Of a DNA stretch of 8,053 nt, positions 5,580-8,053 are shown one piece after another; positions within the stretch are counted from its first letter, which is position 1, and each line of letters starts with the position of its first letter. The stretch lies in NCBI GenBank assembly GCA_025463615.1, contig JAODAU010000155.1, positions 1-8,053 of the forward strand. The letters are read 5' to 3'. The position numbers and the translations under genes are program-made. The notes below the pieces were generated by a model. It saw only the letters and a program-made list of their open reading frames with translations. It ran no database searches and was not told the origin of the DNA. The DNA is from Microbacteriaceae bacterium (GTDB lineage Bacteria; Actinomycetota; Actinomycetes; Actinomycetales; Microbacteriaceae).

Positions 5580-6833
5580 ATGAGCAAGCAGGACGGCAGC
5601 AACCGGCAGGTGAGCGCGGCCTCCGTGGACAGCACGACGGCCACGATCCTGCACGTCGACCTCGACGCATTCTTTGCGTCGGTGGAACTGCTCGACCGCC
5701 CCGACCTCGTGGACGTGCCCGTCGTCGTGGCCGGCAAGTCGCTGCGCTCGGTCGTGACCGCGGCGAACTATCCGGCGCGCAAGTTCGGCGTCACCTCGGC
5801 GATCTCGCTCGGCCGCGCCATGCAGCTCTGCCCGCACGCGATCGTGCTCGAGCCGCACTTCGAGAAGTACCGCTACTACTCGTCGAAGGTCATGTCGATC
5901 TTCGACGACATCACGCCGATCGTGGAGCGCCTCGGCATCGACGAGGCCTTCCTCGACGTGGCCGGCGCCCGCGGCGTGTTCGGGTCTCCCGCGGAGATCG
6001 GGCAGCTCATCCGTCGGCAGGTGTTCGCGGAGACCGGGCTGCGCTGTTCGGTGGGGGCGGCATCCACCAAGTTCGTGGCGAAGCTGGCCTCCGGGCGGGC
6101 CAAGCCCGACGGCCTGCTCGTCGTGCCGGCCGACGAGACGCTCGCGTTCCTGCATCCGCAGCCCGTCGGCGCGCTCTGGGGAGTGGGTGCCGTCACCGAG
6201 AAGTCGCTCACGGATCGCGGCCTCCGCACCATCGGCGACATCGCCGTCACCCCGCTCGCCACCCTGCAGCGCGCGGTCGGCGTGGCGGGCGGCCGCAAGC
6301 TGCACGAGCTGGCGAACGGCATCGACCCGCGCCACGTGAGCACGCGCCCGGTGGAGAAGAGCATCGGCCACGAGGTCACCTTCGAGACGGACACCACCGA
6401 CATGGAGGGGTTGCGACGCGAGCTGCTGCGGCAGTCGTCGGCCGTGGCCGTGCGGATGCGGGCGGGCGGCTGGGTGGGCCGCACCGTCGTGCTCAAGCTG
6501 CGCTACGCCGACTTCACCACGATCTCCCGCTCGCGCACGCTCTCCGAGCCCACCGACCTCGGCCGCCGCATCTACGAGGAGGTGGGAGAGATCCATCGCT
6601 CCCTCGGCGAGCACGGGCCGGTGCGGCTGATCGGCGTGCGCATGGAGCAGCTCACGCAGGGTGACGAGCAGGCCGCCTCGCTGTGGGACGACGACGAGAC
6701 CTGGCGCGAGGCCGAGGACACGATGGATGCCGTCACCGCCCGCTTCGGCCGCGGCGCCCTCACCCCGGCCGCCCTGCTCGGCGCGAAGCGTCCCCGTGGC
6801 GACGCCAGCAACGCGCATCGCATCGACTACTGA
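5580..6833 (+). CDS. dinB: DNA polymerase IV (Y-family translesion polymerase)
   Basis: A 417-residue Y-family polymerase that copies past damaged template bases and extends misaligned primers. The palm residues are present: D27 in ILHVDLDAFFASVE, and D121-E122 in RLGIDEAFLDV. F31/F32 occupy the steric-gate position that excludes ribonucleotides. V-T-A-A-N-Y-P-A-R-K-F-G-V (59-71) is the finger-domain signature, and C-S-V-G-A-A-S-T-K-F-V-A-K-L-A-S the thumb-side motif. L-W-G-V-G is the helix-hairpin-helix part, and E-K-S-I-G-H-E-x-T-F opens the little-finger domain. QAASLW at 364-369 sits where actinobacterial DinB proteins carry a sliding-clamp motif (QxxLF type) and is a degenerate candidate. 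The first 20 residues precede the conserved core. A small change is GIDE where most Pol IV enzymes have S before I/L-D-E. The DyP gene starts 21 bp downstream with its own -10 box. Confidence 0.96.
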   Translation: MSKQDGSNRQVSAASVDSTTATILHVDLDAFFASVELLDRPDLVDVPVVVAGKSLRSVVTAANYPARKFGVTSAISLGRAMQLCPHAIVLEPHFEKYRYYSSKVMSIFDDITPIVERLGIDEAFLDVAGARGVFGSPAEIGQLIRRQVFAETGLRCSVGAASTKFVAKLASGRAKPDGLLVVPADETLAFLHPQPVGALWGVGAVTEKSLTDRGLRTIGDIAVTPLATLQRAVGVAGGRKLHELANGIDPRHVSTRPVEKSIGHEVTFETDTTDMEGLRRELLRQSSAVAVRMRAGGWVGRTVVLKLRYADFTTISRSRTLSEPTDLGRRIYEEVGEIHRSLGEHGPVRLIGVRMEQLTQGDEQAASLWDDDETWREAEDTMDAVTARFGRGALTPAALLGAKRPRGDASNAHRIDY

Positions 6834-6841
6834 GCGCGCAA

Positions 6842-6847
6842 TAGGCT
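6842..6847 (+). promoter_or_regulatory. -10 box of the DyP peroxidase gene (leaderless)
   Basis: TAGGCT is followed by 7 bases (CGGGGTC) and the ATG at 6855. It sits in the 21-bp gap after the dinB stop, so the peroxidase can be transcribed independently of dinB. Confidence 0.55.
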
Positions 6848-6854
6848 CGGGGTC

Positions 6855-7811
6855 ATGGCAGACAACTCCCGCGATCGCGCCCCGATCGAGCCGCAGAGCG
6901 TCGATGCGCCGCTCTCCACCTCCGCCGTGTTCCTGGTGCTGTCGATCGCCGACGGCGATGACGCCGCGTCGCGTGTGCGGGACGTGATCTCCGACATCGG
7001 CGGGCTGGTGCGCGCCGTGGGGTTCCGCGACCTGGGCGGCCACCTGTCGTGCAACGTCGGCATCGGCGCGGACGCGTGGGAGCGGTTCGGGCAGGCATCC
7101 AGGCCGGCGCAGCTGCGGCGCTTTCTCGAGATCCGGGGCTCGGTGCACACGGCCGTGGCCACGCCCGGGGACCTGCTGTTCCACATCCGGGCCGAGCGCG
7201 CCGACATGTGCTTCGAGCTGGAGCGGCTCATCCTCGAGAAGCTCGGCGCGGATGTCACGGTGCAGGACGAGACGCAGGGGTTCCGCTACTTCGACGCACG
7301 CGACCTGCTCGGCTTCGTCGACGGCACCGAGAACCCGACCGGGCAGTCGATGCTGGAGTCGTCGCTCGTCGGCGACGAGGATCCCGCGTTCGCGGGCGGC
7401 AGCTACGTGGTGGTGCAGAAATACGTGCACGACCTCGCCAAGTGGAACGCGCTGACCACCGAGCAGCAGCAGTCGGTGATCGGGCGCACCAAGCCCGACA
7501 ACGTGGAGCTGGAGCAGGCCGACGGCGAGCGGAAGTCGCACAAGTCGCTCAACACGATCACCGATGCGAACGGGGTGGAGCACGACATCCTGCGCGACAA
7601 CATGCCGTTCGGGAGCCCGGCCGCGGGCCAGTACGGCACCTATTTCATCGGCTACGCGCGCGAGCTCTGGGTGATCGAGCAGATGCTGCGCAACATGTTC
7701 ATGGGCGACCCGCTGGGGGAGCACGACCGCATCCTCGACGTCTCCACGGCGATCACCGGCACGACGTTCTTCGTGCCGTCGAACGACGTGCTCGAGGCCC
7801 TGGCCGGATAG
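6855..7811 (+). CDS. DyP-type haem peroxidase, class B
   Basis: A 318-residue dye-decolourising peroxidase, a haem enzyme that uses H2O2 to oxidise dyes, phenolics, Mn(II) or porphyrin-type substrates. The haem-pocket residues correspond with nearly the same spacing to those known from Rhodococcus jostii DypB (D153, H226, R244, N246): D156 in the GFVDGTENP motif, the probable proximal H228 in RKSHKS, and R246/N248 in LRDNMPFG. G-T-Y-F-I-G-Y-A-R and the C-terminal T-G-T-x-F-F-V-P-S close the domain. There is no Tat or Sec signal, so it is cytoplasmic unless carried by a partner. Some class B relatives are packed into encapsulin through a C-terminal tail; here the protein ends directly after VPSNDVLEALAG with no such tail, and no encapsulin gene is in view. 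Its TAG stop forms the first three bases of the -10 box of the following small gene. The true physiological substrate is unknown. Confidence 0.95.
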   Translation: MADNSRDRAPIEPQSVDAPLSTSAVFLVLSIADGDDAASRVRDVISDIGGLVRAVGFRDLGGHLSCNVGIGADAWERFGQASRPAQLRRFLEIRGSVHTAVATPGDLLFHIRAERADMCFELERLILEKLGADVTVQDETQGFRYFDARDLLGFVDGTENPTGQSMLESSLVGDEDPAFAGGSYVVVQKYVHDLAKWNALTTEQQQSVIGRTKPDNVELEQADGERKSHKSLNTITDANGVEHDILRDNMPFGSPAAGQYGTYFIGYARELWVIEQMLRNMFMGDPLGEHDRILDVSTAITGTTFFVPSNDVLEALAG

Positions 7812-7814
7812 GGT
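7809..7814 (+). promoter_or_regulatory. -10 box of the 59-residue gene, overlapping the DyP stop codon
   Basis: TAGGGT is followed by 7 bases (CGGGACC) and the ATG at 7822. The first three bases are the TAG stop of the peroxidase gene. The spacing is the same 7 bases seen at four other genes here, which supports both the promoter and the choice of start. Confidence 0.55.
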
Positions 7815-7821
7815 CGGGACC

Positions 7822-8001
7822 ATGACTGACGCACAGGCCCCCGACGAGAACGAGGGCACGGTGGCGGATGATGCCGAGCAGCCCCCGTTGGGCGGCGTGC
7901 CGTTCTCCACGCTCTACAGCGATCCGATTCCCTTCGGCAGCCCGCCCGCCGAGGAGGTCACCGTCGTCGGCGAGATCCCCTGGGAGCTCCGCGAGGAGTA
8001 A
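7822..8001 (+). CDS. Small acidic protein of unknown function (59 residues)
   Basis: ATG 7822 to TAA 7999-8001 encodes 59 residues: MTDAQAPDENEGTVADDAEQ, then PPLGGVPFSTLYSDPIPFGS and PPAEEVTVVGEIPWELREE. It is strongly acidic (by eye about 15 Asp/Glu against one Arg and no Lys or His) and rich in proline, so the N-terminal half is probably disordered. There is no signal peptide, membrane helix or cysteine. I do not recognise a family. Support for it being real comes from its G/C-rich wobble positions, a properly placed leaderless -10 box, and the fact that it fills the space between the peroxidase gene and the terminal hairpin. The spacing of 10 bp after DyP hints at linked expression. A role as a DyP partner is only a guess. 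Confidence 0.65.
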   Translation: MTDAQAPDENEGTVADDAEQPPLGGVPFSTLYSDPIPFGSPPAEEVTVVGEIPWELREE

Positions 8002-8003
8002 CC

Positions 8004-8048
8004 GGTCGCTGAGGTTCTCGAAGCGGACCTTCGAGAGCCTCAGGGACC
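8004..8048. repeat. Long inverted repeat at the window end (terminator or REP-like element)
   Basis: The arm CTGAGGTTCTCGAAG (8009-8023) pairs with CTTCGAGAGCCTCAG (8029-8043): 15 pairs with one G-T wobble around a 5-base loop, CGGAC. After a single G-G mismatch, GGTC (8004-8007) pairs with GACC (8045-8048). The stem starts 3 bases after the stop of the small gene. Elements with GGTC...GACC ends and GAG/TCGAAG cores are, from general knowledge, commonly repeated between genes in Microbacteriaceae. No T-run follows in the visible bases. It may stop transcription from one or both sides. Confidence 0.8.
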
Positions 8049-8053
8049 ACCCT

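Noticed and set aside
5508..7910. An 800-codon open frame on the minus strand across dinB and the DyP gene
   Set aside because: It is antisense to two genes with complete catalytic motifs, its translation is low-complexity and rich in Arg, His, Val and Leu, and it has no domain signature. Long antisense frames are expected at this GC content.
6855..8001. Encapsulin-DyP nanocompartment operon
   Set aside because: The peroxidase lacks a cargo-loading tail and the following gene is a 59-residue acidic protein, not a shell protein.
1..8053. Mobile element, CRISPR array, toxin-antitoxin or defence island
   Set aside because: No transposase, integrase, regularly spaced repeats, tRNA-linked attachment site or recognised defence domain; codon use is uniform across the genes.

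Overview
The window is very GC-rich and densely coded, with almost every third codon position G or C. Intergenic gaps are short. Many start codons sit 7-9 bases after a TAnnnT -10 hexamer, the layout of leaderless actinobacterial transcripts. Gene content (YceI, DUF1697, MpaB/DUF2236, QorB, DinB, class B DyP peroxidase, M23 peptidase) and gene style suggest an actinobacterium of the order Micrococcales, probably Microbacteriaceae. The family-level assignment is inference; the window contains no rRNA or other phylogenetic marker.

Layout, left to right. Minus strand: the 5' part of a YceI-family gene (1-223, cut by the window edge) and a complete aldo/keto reductase (291-1295). Divergent from the reductase, 34 bp away, a plus-strand run begins and continues to the end: a DUF1697 protein (1330-1848); a roughly 200-base non-coding stretch with two hairpins; a membrane-anchored or secreted M23 metallopeptidase (start about 2074, end 2811); a family 2 glycosyltransferase (2864-3688); an MpaB/DUF2236 haem-type oxygenase (3724-4647); a QorB-like NAD(P)H quinone oxidoreductase (4682-5536); DNA polymerase IV (5580-6833); a class B DyP-type haem peroxidase (6855-7811); and a 59-residue acidic protein of unknown function (7822-8001). 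The window ends in a long near-perfect inverted repeat (8004-8048).

How the genes relate. Most genes appear to have their own promoter, so this is a string of mostly independently transcribed housekeeping and stress genes rather than one operon. Several products handle redox or damage: aldo/keto reductase, quinone reductase, DyP peroxidase, the DUF2236 putative oxygenase and a translesion polymerase. The M23 peptidase and glycosyltransferase point to the cell envelope. I see no phage, transposon, CRISPR, toxin-antitoxin or defence module. The more notable signals are at the regulatory scale: two fully overlapping, mirror-image leaderless promoters at 1296-1329, a stop codon that forms part of the next gene's -10 box at 7809-7814, the hairpin-containing leader before the M23 gene, and the terminal inverted repeat.
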